A stretch of 64,000 nt of DNA from Byssochlamys sp. IMV 00236 (taxonomy: Eukaryota > Ascomycota > Eurotiomycetes > Eurotiales > Thermoascaceae). The stretch lies in NCBI GenBank assembly GCA_001931875.2, contig MSJH02000823.1, forward strand, positions 348,174 to 412,173, read 5' to 3'. The notes under the pieces are model-generated. The model was not told the origin of the DNA. It did not search any database and saw nothing but the letters and a program-made list of their open reading frames with translations. Below, piece after piece: positions 1 through 12,300 of this stretch (within the stretch, counting starts at the first letter, position 1; each line of letters begins with the position of its first letter). Made by a program: the position numbers and the translations under genes.

Positions 1-1009
1 CGAATGCGTAGTAGAAGTTGGACTTCATGAAACCATTTCCGTGGCCCAAAACATGCTGGTTCGGACCTGTCAGCATGAGATGGGATTTACTTTAGTACTC
101 TGAGAGGTAGATCAGACCTTAATACTATCTGGATGTGCTATGCTAACTTCATTAGGGGAGAGGCGCACAAAGTCTCCGTGCTTCAAATGAAGATCATAGA
201 CTGATTGGGAAAGCCGATGCTTTCTAGTAGTCCAGTTAGTCAACTGGTAAAATCAGGATTTGGAAGGTTGGATACCGAGCCTGTATCAATGACCAGAGAT
301 GGGAGAAGTGCGCCAGAAGAGGACCAGGATATTCGTTGAGGCCAAGCGGGTCAATCGTAAATGGGACCACATAATACAGCTACCATACCATAACAGTCAA
401 CTTGTAAACATAAGAAACTGAAGCATGGGTATATGCAAAACTGTAGCATACCATGAACAAGGTCACTGCCAGTGCCCCAATCGCAGAAGGGGTAAGTATG
501 GCATCACTTAAGGCTTCAACAAGACCCATGTTTACTCTGCATGTCAATTCAGGGATTTTCTTATGAAATTATATGTTGGTTTGGCACAGAAGAAGATACT
601 TTCGATCTCGTAGACTAAAATCTGGTCAGACTGATGATCTTTTCACGTTTTCAGGCTTGATAACGGCGTAAGTATAAGTAGACTGCTATTTCAATTTATC
701 AACATTATCTGAGGGACCGATGATAATCAAGAGAGATTCTACATCCCACCTTTGACTGATTGCAGAACCATCCCACTTATGAACCTGGTCGATATTCACA
801 TGATACTGCGCGTTTAGAGCTTTTGATAAGATATTCTAGAGTTGTAATCAGTTTCATTGGAGCCAATCTCGGACTCTTCGGCGCCGCTCAGACCGAGCAG
901 CAGTGTACCCTATCAAGAGAAGACACCATGAGGAGCATCTTTCACAGACCTTTACTACCAGAAGATTTCCGTGGACTTGTCCCTGCAGGAATACTCCATA
1001 TCGATAAAA
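1..1009. other. Left-edge stretch without a supported gene
   Basis: No reading frame here has convincing family features or codon structure. The longest frame (760-1077, + strand) is low-complexity in character, overlaps the 3' end of the MAPEG gene and has no recognisable motif. I see no tRNA and no obvious repeat. Confidence 0.5.
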
Positions 1010-1516
1010 CTAAGCCAAATGCTTTCCGGCCTTCCACAGCAGAAACAGACAACTCAGATTCCCCCACCACCATGTGATCCCGCGCACTTGACTCCACGTC
1101 GGATGGTCAATAAGAATATAAACCGTGCCATAGATCATCCGCGCAACAGTGTATGACAGACAAGCGGCATTAATTGTATGTGCCGGAACGCCAGCGTGTG
1201 AAGCGAAGAGGACGCTCGCAACAAGCAACGTGAAGTTCTCCACCGAATTGGCATGCGCCGCTTCATTGCGCTTGAGCATATCCAGCTGTCTGCGTGTGAT
1301 TTTACCGGTGCGCACCGCGTCCTCGCCATATTTGACCAGATCCTCGCGTGGCGACTCATTGTGGTCGATGCCGTACCATTGTTTCAGGGTCCGTGAGGAG
1401 AGAACGCCGTAGGCAAAGAGGAAGTGGAAGCCTAAGAAAGCGGGACCGTAATTGGGAGTGTTGGAGTCGAGAATGCCAGCGGCTCTGAGGCCAAGGCCTG
1501 TCGAAGAGGAACTCAT
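1010..1516 (-). CDS. MAPEG-family membrane protein (glutathione/eicosanoid type)
   Basis: A single-exon gene of 168 residues starting at the ATG at 1516. It fits the MAPEG superfamily (membrane-associated proteins in eicosanoid and glutathione metabolism): small size, about four hydrophobic segments, and the segment RNEAAHANSVENF near residues 84-96, which carries the family's glutathione-binding R/N-E-HxN signature. Hydrophobic stretches lie near residues 24-40, 95-113, 116-135 and 150-163. Family members act in ER or other internal membranes as glutathione transferases or peroxidases; the substrate of this one cannot be read from sequence. The 168-residue length is normal for the fungal members. 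Its neighbours do not suggest a pathway. The family call is secure; the enzyme activity is inferred. Confidence 0.85.
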   Translation of the reverse strand: MSSSSTGLGLRAAGILDSNTPNYGPAFLGFHFLFAYGVLSSRTLKQWYGIDHNESPREDLVKYGEDAVRTGKITRRQLDMLKRNEAAHANSVENFTLLVASVLFASHAGVPAHTINAACLSYTVARMIYGTVYILIDHPTWSQVRGITWWWGNLSCLFLLWKAGKHLA

Positions 1517-2474
1517 AATTGAAAAAAAAGGAGGATTCTAATGAGTCTGAAGGATTCTCGAGATTCTGAATCTTGACTCTGACAAGTGAGCGTCTTGGAA
1601 ATATGAAATATGTATATGATTATGGTCAAATTGGCATACCTTACCCCTTCGTAGATGGCTAGGTAATGTACCACAGCCTAAAATTAAGTACTTAAGTAGG
1701 GGGCCAAAAGTCTTAACAGGAAAAGAGCGAAAGCCATGGGCGGCCTGAAACCGAGCTGAAGAAATAGAGGCAAATTACACCACGCATGTTCGATGGCTTA
1801 ATGCTGGTAGTCCATTGCCCATATCTTTAGGTTCGACTCTGTCGATGCTAGATTTCTACGGTCCCATCCCGATTGTCAGAAGGGACAACAGTTGCACCGA
1901 GAAGCGGTGTTGGACGAATACTTACGTCTGTAAGTAGTGCGGCCACGCTCTCACGACTAGTAGTTTTTCACACGTGAGACACACCCTTCCTATCGAAATA
2001 TATATTATATTGAAAAAGAACACCACTCATTGGATTAGACTTCCAATCTAACAATGGACTAGGCCAGAGCGTGGCCATGGAGTACAAAGACGCTGCCTGT
2101 AGGAATTATCCCCATCTTACCTGACCTGCGGGCGCATTTGGAGAGAGCTAAGAAAACATTAGCGTTTGTTCAATATAGCAACGGCTACGATTATGCCATG
2201 GTGCTACACTCTTGAGTTGTGACTTGGGTCGAAGAACTCGGACTTAACCGGACTGTAACCAATATTACGCATGTATTTTAAGGCAGTCTAGGTAGTTTTT
2301 AGATTTTACTCGGTTGTTCCTGTGTATAATGGCAAAAAAAAAAAATGATACACTTCTGTTTCCTTCTTTCTTCCCCCCCACCCCCTATAAATCTCAGCAG
2401 CTGTTATTCGAACATAGACCCCGGAATATCCAAAAGTGCCGTCAGTGATAATATATACAAGTCGAGCTAGATCT
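1517..2474. other. Intergenic, promoter side of the MAPEG gene
   Basis: About 960 bp between two minus-strand genes. It holds AT-rich patches (around 2001-2015) and a run of A on the plus strand near 2334-2344 downstream of the secreted-protein gene. No gene seen. Confidence 0.5.
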
Positions 2475-3640
2475 CTATGCTGCTTTACAGCCATTCTTCT
2501 GAATCTGGCAATCATTAACGGTTTTGCCTCCTAGTTTTCCGGCGTTGGCAGCGTCTGCACACTGATTAAATTGGATATCACAAGCCCGTTGGACGGCTGC
2601 AGCCGAGTTCACGAAGGTGTTCCCGTTGACAGAGAATGGTCTGGAGGGATTCCCCGAATTCTGTATCGTAGGAGGAGCCCCACCAAGAGAGCCGGACTGG
2701 ACTGTCACTTTTGAATTCGTGCTGGAGCTACTGCTACCGTTGCTCGTATTAGAGTTGTTACTGTTGTTGGTATTGCTGCCGTTGCTGCCGCTGCTGCTGC
2801 TGCTAGAGACAACCTCGAACTTGGTACAATCATCCTGAGCACCACGTTGAGCGACAGGCATGAGAACGGGCTGATGATTGGAGGAAGAGATCATTGTGCA
2901 GACACGGTAGACTCCAGCTGGTAGACCGCCTGTGACTGTGGCGGACAACAGGCCCTTGCCATTTCCATCGTCGTTGATACCCTTAAAGAAGGCGAACGTG
3001 GATGGATCCGGTGGTGTGGTGCTTGTAAGGCTCCCGATTTCCTGTACGGTGACATGGCAATGACCAATGATATTGCCACTACTATCCAGGTCCTGTGGAG
3101 CAGAATAGTATGTTGACTGCGCATTGGTGAAGGAACCGGCTTTGAGATTCGTGGTTTGTACAGAGATGGTGAATGTGTTCCCTGCGGTGATCTTGTCTCC
3201 CGGTTGAGGATTCGTGATCATGGCAGAGATCATATTGTTGCTGGAAGGGATCTTTCCCATGACGATGCCGTTGCAGGATCCGCCCTTCTTTTGCTGACCG
3301 TTGGTCAAAGTCTGCCCTGAACAGAAATTAATGAAATTTGCGTCGTCACTAAATCCGTTCAGTTGTCAACTACCATGTCCATGGCTGTTCCTCTATTGTA
3401 TATGATATGGTAGCGAAGAACTTACGTTGCAGATTTCGCCTGTCCAGCCTGAAGTCCATCTGAACCAGGCTCCTGTCCTGTTGAACTACTGGCCGTTTGA
3501 ATTGCGTTATTCGCCAGACAGGTTGAATCGGCGCGTCTTTCGAGGGGGGTACTGTATTTCTGCGAGTAAGGACTCAGGGCTGCCCCCTCGATGAGACCAG
3601 CTGATCCGAGAAGGCAGATAAGGAAAACAGAAGGAATCAT
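2475..3640 (-). CDS. Secreted fungal protein with Ser/Asn-rich linker, function unknown
   Basis: Two exons: 3640..3426 and 3348..2475, with a 77-bp intron (GTAAG donor, TTTAG acceptor), giving 362 residues. The in-frame TTG 18 bp upstream is not needed; the ATG at 3640 gives a good signal peptide (MIPSVFLICLLGSAGLIEGA). A dibasic Arg-Arg near residue 33, followed by Ala-Asp, looks like a Kex2 processing site. The middle is a compact cysteine-containing domain with a glycine/asparagine-rich start, followed by a low-complexity Ser/Asn/Gly linker (about residues 225-260, written by GCT/GTT-like repeats on the plus strand) and a short C-terminal segment with four Cys (from about residue 318). It is probably extracellular or cell-wall associated. 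I do not recognise an enzymatic family and assign no role. Confidence 0.8.
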
Positions 3641-6517
3641 CTTGAAAAAGGTGGCCAAGCACCAGGTAAAGAATGAATAAACGAGAAAGAGAAAGAGAGA
3701 AGAAGGGTGACAAAAAAATGAATGAATTGACCTGTATCAAGAATCAATCGACTATGCCAGACTTTATAACTTGCCCTACAGCTCCGCCATTACTCCCCTA
3801 AGGCTTGGCAAAACAGAGAGTGATAGGAACTAAGCGGGCGCGAGCAGTAGAGCCTGCGTCGGAGATTTGGGCTCGACCAAGTGAGCGTGCTGGCTTGGAG
3901 ACGTTAGTACTCCGAGATCATACTTGGGCGTTTTGATCTTACCAGTCAGTGGCCCAGGTCTGTGGCACCGATCGTATCAAGCCGGTCAACTTCTCGAAGC
4001 GCCATGTCTATTTAGTTTACTATGCTTACTACATCGGTGTAGACGAGAGCACCAGAACTGGATTTGTCTCTGGCTTTCATGTGCAGGTGCGCCGGCGTCG
4101 TCCGTAGTGCGAGGTGTTTTACTCGTTTCAGATAATGTGCCAGCCTCATCCGGGCTCTAAGATGCCTTTTACCGCATGACTTGTCACCCTGAGGCCCCAA
4201 GATGTCGCGCATAAAGGCAATAGCTCCGAAAAGTGAACCTTTCGTCCTATGTGTCAGTGAACTGTATACCTTCCTAGGAACAGCACTCAGCGCTAAACAA
4301 GTCCCCTAGATTAAATCGGCTAGTTAAGCCCGTTTTAACTAAAATAGAAAAACAGGATGGGATTAAGGAACCAAAGGGGTCATACGGCATCTTCCGACAA
4401 CATTGTCTCGGCCCTACTCATGAAACGGGGTTCACCATATGTGTATCATGGAAGCTTTGATCAATGATCCTGTATGGATCAGCGGTGCTAATCGGAAACA
4501 TCCTAATCGTATAGCGAGGATATCGCCCACCTCTTGGCACCGAATATCTACAGTAGCGCTAAGACCATGGGTTTCATTGGACGAGTAGTACGGAGTAAAA
4601 CAACAAACAGGACGCTTTATCTCGGAGGCGATTCGCTGAACCGCGCTATTGGGTATAGAGATGATTTTTTCTGTGATTCTTGAGACAAGTGATTCTTGAG
4701 ACCACTTGTCTCGGACTAAGACCAAGTCATTCCAGTCCCTGTACAATTCCCAAATTTACTTAGATAGCCAATAGTTAATAACTTTTATTAGGTGATTGAA
4801 AAGCCGAAAAGCCGAGGTACTTGTCCGATATTATCACCACTCAATATGAAACAGAATCTTATGACACCGAACCCCGGTCCTTATATATATATATTTGATG
4901 TCTTGTCAAACATCTACTGTGGTCAGCTCTGTTAGAATCGTATCGAAGGCATTCAAGACCACCGAGCCACTGTCAAACGCCAACGCAGCTGTATCAAAAA
5001 CCACCTCGCTGGACCAGGAGAACTCCGTCGTGCAGCCACAACTAGAGACCATATCAAGGCTCCCGGTTACAGACCGCAATATGTGTCGACTGTAGATTAG
5101 CAGAGCATATTCAGTTCAATGATATGTAGCTGCTGTGCTTCGATATTGTCTTCGCCCATGGCAAAAAGACGTATGGCCAGAAACAAAATAACTGTCACGG
5201 ATCTGTGAAATGACTCTGCAGCATCTCCCAGTTGGATTGACGCTAGATCAACACAAAGGGAATTCCACTGATTAAGTATCTCCTTACGAGGGCGTCATCG
5301 CTTGATGAAAAGGGAATACCGAGTTGCTAGGCAGACTAGTCGATGGAATGTGGTAAGGCACTGGATCATGGATGTTGACTCCCGGCTTCCACAAACCTGC
5401 CGACCTAGGCTAGCAGGTAAATATCGTGAAATCGACTTGTTGCGACAGACATGACCCTAAATCTGGATCTGTCCCAACTGACGATGTTGCGGATGAACCG
5501 TCGTGGGACATGGAAACCATTTCGAGTCGACAGATACTGACTCTATGAGCTTAGGAATGGAAAGAATAGCGACACAAGTGGGTTACGTACAGCAACATGG
5601 CGGTCTTCAAACGGCCATCGTATCCCAACTTATCGAAACCATCCGGCATGTCCACAAGATGGTTTATACATATCCTCTATCGATGACAGCCTAGGCTGTC
5701 ATCGGTAATCAGCTGTTCTCGTCAGTATGGACTAACGTCAGTTCTGGGGTCGAGTGGATAATCTACCTCGAATATGAGAAATTCCATCACTGCCAGCTAT
5801 TTTCTGATCGATGAGGCGTAACTGATAGTAGTTTCGTAGAAACCTATCGCTGATTCAAGGTAACGTCGCTGATCTTGGGCCATTGAGATTGTCCCCAGCC
5901 GATGCGTTCAGAAGTTTAGCGCTCATCAATGGCAAATGCCAGATAATGGCTAGGACCATTTCATTTCGCGATGGAAGAGATGAACATGTTGATTCGACTC
6001 AACGGAATAGCTGTTAATATTAGTTCCATGAGCGGTTTGCAATGGTCCACTAGTTATTACAGTAAAGGACGACCCGGCTTTACATATCCGGTATGGGGTG
6101 ACAGTTCACGTCAAACAGCTCCAAGGAACGATGACACTCTGAGTTCTTGAAGTTGGTGGGTGATGAAACGATTATTGAGCCATTATTTGCCAATGCTAGG
6201 ACGCACCGGCCAGCCTGTAACCGTAAGCTTCCTGGTTGCGAACGAATGGCAGAAGGTTGAATTGTTTCGCATCTCAGAGCCCCGGAGACATTTAGTTGAT
6301 CTCGGACAGTTTTTTAGCGGCAAATCTAGGGATCGGGGGCCCGGAAAGCTAAAAACAAACTGACGGCTGACAGCAAGAACAAAAGAAGAATGTATCATTG
6401 CTATTAAATCACTGCGTTGCTGGCCACTTATCCTGGGGTCAAATGTTCCCAGGATCCTGCAATGGCCATAGCGGTGCTTTCCACGTATTTATTTACACCG
6501 TGGCATCACCGCCCCTG
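3641..6517. other. Gene-free stretch of 2.9 kb containing a long palindrome
   Basis: No supported coding region on either strand; all open frames are short and lack motifs. Notable content is a TA-dinucleotide run at about 4881-4893 and a perfect 24-bp palindrome at 5681-5704 (see separate entry). The last few hundred bases are the presumed promoter of the multicopper oxidase gene. Composition looks ordinary, with no RIP-like AT collapse. Confidence 0.55.
5681..5704. repeat. Perfect 24-bp palindrome
   Basis: The half-site CGATGACAGCCT is followed immediately by its exact reverse complement, with no spacer, so all 24 bases are self-complementary. It lies about 810 bp upstream of the multicopper oxidase start, in otherwise gene-free DNA. 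Confidence 0.9.
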
Positions 6518-8753
6518 ATGATCTTCCTGTGCGCCCTGCTGGCGCTTCTTCCGAGCGCGATATGCGCCACGGTCACTTACGATTTCAATATCACTTGGGT
6601 GTCTTCGAATCCAGATGGTGCGCACGTAAGACCAACCATTGGCATCAATGGCCAGTGGCCATTGCCCGCGATCACAGCCAATGTTGGGGATCGCATCATC
6701 GTCAATGTCTTCAATGGATTAGGGAACCAATCGACATCCCTTCATTTCCACGGCCTTTTCATGAAGAATGCCTCTCACATGGACGGACCAGCTCAGGTCA
6801 CCCAGTGCGGTATTCCACCAGGATCCAGCTTCCGCTATAACTTTACGGTATGGTGTGAGTGTCGCAGGCTGTACAAGATGACCGAAATAACGAGATTTTC
6901 TGTAAACAGGTGGATCAACCAGGTACATACTGGTATCATTCTCACACTCAATCGCAATATCCTGACGGATTGCGGGGTCCGTTGATTATTTACGATGACG
7001 CCTCACCTTTCAAGGGTGAGTATGAGGAAGAACTGATCTTGCCTTTATCAGACTGGTATCACGATCAAATGTCCGCTCTCCTTCCCACGTATATGACCAA
7101 GGGGAACATGATGTTGCAGGAACCTCTGCCTCAATCGAACTTGATCAACGAGACCCAGAATCTTAGGATCGGGGTTCAGCCAGGAAAGACGTACCTCGTC
7201 CGGGTGATTAACATGGGGGCGTTCATGGGCCAGTATTTCTGGATGGAAGGTCACAACATGACCATTGTAGAACTGGATGGAGTCTACACGAAGCCGACTG
7301 TCGCTGAAACCATCTACCTCGCTACTGGCCAGAGATGTAGTTTCCTACTGAAGACCAAGGATGATCGGACAGCGAACTATCCCATCGTCGCGAGTTTGGA
7401 TCCAGTACGCTTCACAACTCTATTCCACCCAACGACTTTCGCTAACAGGTATATGCAGAACTCGAGAATGGGCCATGGACATTTCAGCATGTCAACGACA
7501 GGGTGGCTTGTATATGACTCGAGCCTATCATACCCGGAACCACAGCAGCTGTCCAGGTATGACAGTATAGACGATATGGCACTCGTGCCGTATGACGAAC
7601 AACCGTTGTTGGCCCATCCAGATCGTACAATCACACTTACTATGAACATGGACAGGGATCTGGACGGAATTACGCAGTGAGTATCTGCCCCACTTTAACT
7701 GCGCATTCCACTTCACTAACAACGTTCTTCGTTTCCAGCTGGCTCCTCAACGACGTTAGCTACGCGCCTCCCGAGGTGCCAACTCTATATACAGCCCTTA
7801 CGAGCGGTACAGATGCCGCAAATGAGACTTTCTATGCGGCATCGACCAATTCATTCGTCCTTGAAAAGGACTCCATCGTCGAACTAATCGTTAACAACGA
7901 ACACATGGGCCGACACCCATTCCACTTGCACGGCCACCATTTCCAAGCTGTATTCCAATCAAAGCGCGGCGATGGTCTATTCAAAGATAAAGGCTTAACC
8001 GAGAATGATCTCCCTCAAACCCCCATCCGACGTGACACTCTCGTCGTGAATCCAGGAGGAAGCATCGTCGTCCGGTTTCGAGCTAATAATCCTGGTGCGT
8101 CACCACCTTCTGTCAACGTATATCTCCCAGCCAGACAATCTGTAACTAACCCTTGGAACTATAACTAATCAGGGGTATGGATATTCCACTGCCACATGGA
8201 ATGGCACGCCCATGCAGGACTCATCGCCACTATGGTGGAAGACCCTCTTACACTCCAGGAGCGGACACCAATGTCATCTATCCCATCTGACCACCTCAAA
8301 GCATGCTCTCCAGCCCAGATCCCATGGACTAGCAACAACGATACGAACTGGGATCCCTCGGATGAGAAAGAGACAGAAGAAGAACAAACCTCTCCAGCAG
8401 AGCAAGAATCTTCCACAGAACATAATACAAAGTAAGAACACCCACCCTCCCACGTCGATATCTCAATTTATTTCTTATTTTATTTTACTTTTTCTATTTT
8501 CCCTCCAAACCACTCCCATCCACGCCCGCATCAAGTACCCACACACTAACTGACTATACTAACTATTTCACAATCACAAAACAGATCCAGCCCCTTTAAA
8601 ATAACCGCTTTCATCTTCTATTTCTGCCTCATTGCACTAGCATGCGGTGCGATATTCTGGTTCATGCTCCGAAAACGCCGTCCCAAGACTAAAGACGATG
8701 TCGCGTACAAACCCGTCACGACGACAGAGGAAGGTGAGGAAATTGAATTGTAA
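6518..8753 (+). CDS. Fet3-type membrane-anchored multicopper oxidase (putative ferroxidase)
   Basis: Five exons: 6518..6847, 6910..7676, 7739..8094, 8173..8431 and 8585..8753 (introns 62, 62, 78 and 153 bp), 626 residues. The ATG at 6518 gives a signal peptide ([17 protein letters not shown]). Copper-binding motifs are in order: LHFHG near residue 76, WYHSH near 120, HPFHLHG near 428 and the split motif [11 protein letters not shown] near 492. A single membrane helix (about residues 575-598, [19 protein letters not shown]) is followed by a short basic cytosolic tail, the layout of Fet3 rather than of secreted laccases. Family role: plasma-membrane oxidation of Fe(II) coupled to an iron permease. 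Of the residues tied to ferroxidase activity in yeast Fet3p, the Glu185 equivalent is present (QEPLPQS), but the Tyr354 and Asp409 positions appear to be His. No Ftr1 permease lies nearby, so the substrate is uncertain. Confidence 0.9.
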
Positions 8754-9336
8754 GATGGAGATTCTGTTTTCTTTTTTCTTTTTACTTGAGGCGTTTAGGT
8801 ATAAATGCATACACACATGTACAATACTCTCCCAGTAATAGATAGAACTGTTTTGGTTATAGGAATTTGAGATTTATGTCATATTATTCTAAATCTGATC
8901 GTTGTCGGCTCATATCCGATATTACTTGAACAATTGTGAAATTTCTTGCCTAGCTTTGTTTTCAAGGTCCAATCGCGAGAATGGAGAGGCACCCAGCGTA
9001 CTCATGGCTAATGCAAATGCTGTTCTTATTTTACACGGTGAATGTAATGCCCATCCGCCAGCTAGGGTCTAACCTAGTAATTACACTTTCGTAGAATTCA
9101 TTAGTCCATTGCCCATCGATAGTGTCAATGCTTTTTTCCCCTCAGTGCAAACGAAAAGTCCTGCTGCACGCTGCCCAAGGTTTTCTATGAGTGGATGGTT
9201 GATGTTAATACCGTGCAAGTAATGAGCAAAAGAGATGCACTAGGGCACAGAACATCGAGTATGGGCAGCAACGAAACGAAAAAAGGAGGTCAAAAAAAAG
9301 AAAAAAGAAAAAAAGAAAACAAAGATAAAACTCGAA
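8754..9336. other. Convergent 3' intergenic region
   Basis: Lies between the 3' ends of two convergent genes. It contains a purine-rich run at about 9275-9327 on the plus strand, a T-rich 3' region for the minus-strand gene. No gene seen. Confidence 0.55.
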
Positions 9337-12300
9337 TCAAAAGCTTGCCATCTCAATCCAGCTACTGACGAACCCGAGTCTTCGGCCACGGTCAGCGTTC
9401 ATCTTCCGGCTGAATTCCTCGAAATTAAGTTTGGCACCGCTACCGCCTCGTTCTTTCGCCTCTCGCTCGACTTGGTTCAAGAGGGCCCACCTCGCGAGAG
9501 TCTGCGGAGATGGAGTGCGGAGCGGCGGCTGTCGAGGCCGTATAGTCGGGGATGTATGTGAGGAATGGATAGGTTGCTTGAAAGAGGGACTTGACTTGGG
9601 AGCTGTCGCCTCTGCTTCAGCCGACGATGAGGCGGGAGATCGTGGTGCTGGCAATGAAGGTGTGCCATTGGGCTGCAGCCGGAGTCGCAAGGGCAACTGC
9701 TGCTGAGGCTGCGCAGAAGACAAGCTAGAGTATGAGGAGGGAGTATCTAAAGTTCGAGCTGTACTGGGTGCTGAGGCGTAAGACAGCTCCTCACGGAAGC
9801 AGAGATGTGGACGGCGCTGCTGCTCATCCTCCTCGTTCGGGCGGTACTGAGGGAGTGTTGGATCGCGTGGAGAATCGTCCAGCTGGAAATAGTCGCCACC
9901 AATGGAGGCGTCCGGAGTAACTGGTGGAGGGGGGAATTGTTCAATATCTCTTCCGTCAGGGCGATTTTGGGGCAGAGTAGGATCCGGCTGAGGCGGTTGA
10001 GGGATTGCAGGCTCAGGCAACTCCTCGTCTGAAGGCGCACGAAGATGCACTGGCCGCACATCATCATCATCACCTCCAACAGGTTCAGACGACGGAGGGG
10101 CCAGAACAGGCTGAGGGCCTTCGAGTTCTGGCGACGATGGCGTTACCGAATACCCCGCTACTTGCAATAATTCGTCCAAGGGCTTTTCGGCAATACGTTG
10201 TTGGAGCGACCTCTCATCATGAGCTTCGCCTTCATTATTCTCGTCGGCAGCTTGATCTTGCTTTCGGTTGAATTGTTTCTTCGGATCCATGTGCTCAATC
10301 AGTTCAATTTCCCGTGCCCATCTCTTTCGTTCCGCTCGCGTGCGACGTGCTTCCATAAGAAGATCCTCTTTCGCCTTGAAGAGATAATCCAGAAGCTCGT
10401 TGAGACCTTGCTGCGTAACCTGATACAATATCTCCTTGCCTGCGTCTTTCTCTACTTCTGGGATCTCGAAGCCACCCCAGCGCTCACCGACAGGAACGCT
10501 GCGCGACGATGTCGAGGGGTTTGACCTGATGTCATAATCATCGACAAGATCATCTTGGAAGCGTACCTTGGATGATGATCTCGAGCGAGTAAACGGTAGA
10601 CGTGAAGATAACTCCGGTTGAGACTCTTCGACATCGTCGTCGTCGCTGAGACTGTCAAAGTCGGACTCCTGATAGCCTTCCGGTGGTGTGGCACCGTCCT
10701 CCTCATCGGTATAGAACGCTCTTCGCCGCCAGCGCTCATGAATACCATGGGTGCGCGCCTCATCAACACGCCTCTGGTCTTCATCATGCATTCTTTGATA
10801 GACTGCGTTTCCGATACGAGCTCGGTCCACCTGATCCGTGACTTCTTGGATAGGGACGAATGCACCCAGTGCACTCACAATATCTTCCTCTAGAATATGC
10901 TCTGCTGGGGGCCACTGGTCACTGTTGACGGAAGAACTTGATCCATCTTCATCCGAGCTTCCCTCCTCATCATCGTCTTCGTCACCTTCGTCTTCTGTCT
11001 CTGTCGCAGAAGCCACTGTTGGCGGCGACTGATGAGGAGCGGCTGAGCTCGAAAGACGCACCATCGATGGGAATACCGGACGCACGCGACCAAACTGTTC
11101 ACGGACAGCAGCGTCCCCGATGATGCCATTTCGATCGCCAGTGTCAGTGCCGTCCTGACGCAAGACACCTTGATCGTCAATGATTTCCATATCCCCTTCT
11201 AGGTTTGTTCGTTTTCCTTCTCCCGTTCTTGATGCTTCACCCGATGGGATACTACCCGGGAACGCAGAACTAATCGGTTGGCTCCCGAGGACGACATCTC
11301 GTGCACCACCCTCCAAGAAATCATCTTCCATACCAGCGACCATGTCTCTAGTCAGCTCGCGACTGAGAGCATAGTACGCTCTGAACATCCGAAGGAAATC
11401 CTTGCGCTCAACGTAGCCATCTCGGTCAATATCGTAGCCGTTAAATATACGCTTCATCCTTTCATCCTGACTCTTGTTATTGAAGCTTGCCAGGCCCTTC
11501 AAGAACTCTTCGAAACCAATAAGATTATCACCGTTGGTATCGTAGAAAGCGAACATGCGGTCGTAGATGAGACTTGGAGGAGGCGGGCGGATAGACGTGT
11601 TAGGAACGAAACAACGGTCAAATGTCTTCCGGTCAATAGCCATGCACAGTTTATTCGGATCCTCCAACCACTCTACATTGGCCAGGCAGCGGAACTGATC
11701 CCACAATGCATCGAGTTCGGTGTTTTCGAAGTTCGTCTCCTTGATCAATCGTTTTGCCAGCGGCCGTGGGAGACTGCGAGGCAGCATCATCGGCTTTCCT
11801 GGGTACCACACCGGCTGAGACTGGCGCGGGTTGCCCAAGAAAGGCGCAGGGATGCGGACCTTGTAGAAGAGATGTGTCTTGATGTGAACCTGCATAGCCT
11901 CGCAGGTTTCGCAGAGATCGTAATCGATACAGTTGGCGCATCGGTACCTGATACCTTGAATCGGCATCGCACCACAGCTGTTGCATGTCACCCCTCTATG
12001 AATATAGCCATCCCTCCTAGCCTGATCCTCTGCGATGTGGTATAGCAGGTTGAGAAGATTTTGTCCCTCGCTCGTAGGAGAAGAATCATCATTCCCATCC
12101 CTCCAGGAGAAGACACTCTGGTCGTCCATGGTCGTCTCCCCGCCATCAAGGTTGCGCATCGGTGCTGTAAGCTCGGCTCCAGACGACGTAGCAAGCGTCA
12201 CTCTCTCTCCATTCTGTCGACGACGTCGCAAGTCATCCCCGAAGTTGCTATCCGCATTATATCGTTCCAGAGCTCTCGTGATCCCCATCCGCGAAATTCC

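Noticed and set aside
760..1156. Plus-strand frames overlapping the MAPEG 3' end
   Set aside because: No motif, no plausible splice partners; frame content appears random.
4432..5095. Open frames in the gene-free 2.9 kb stretch
   Set aside because: Short, on both strands, no conserved features and no splice sites joining them to anything.
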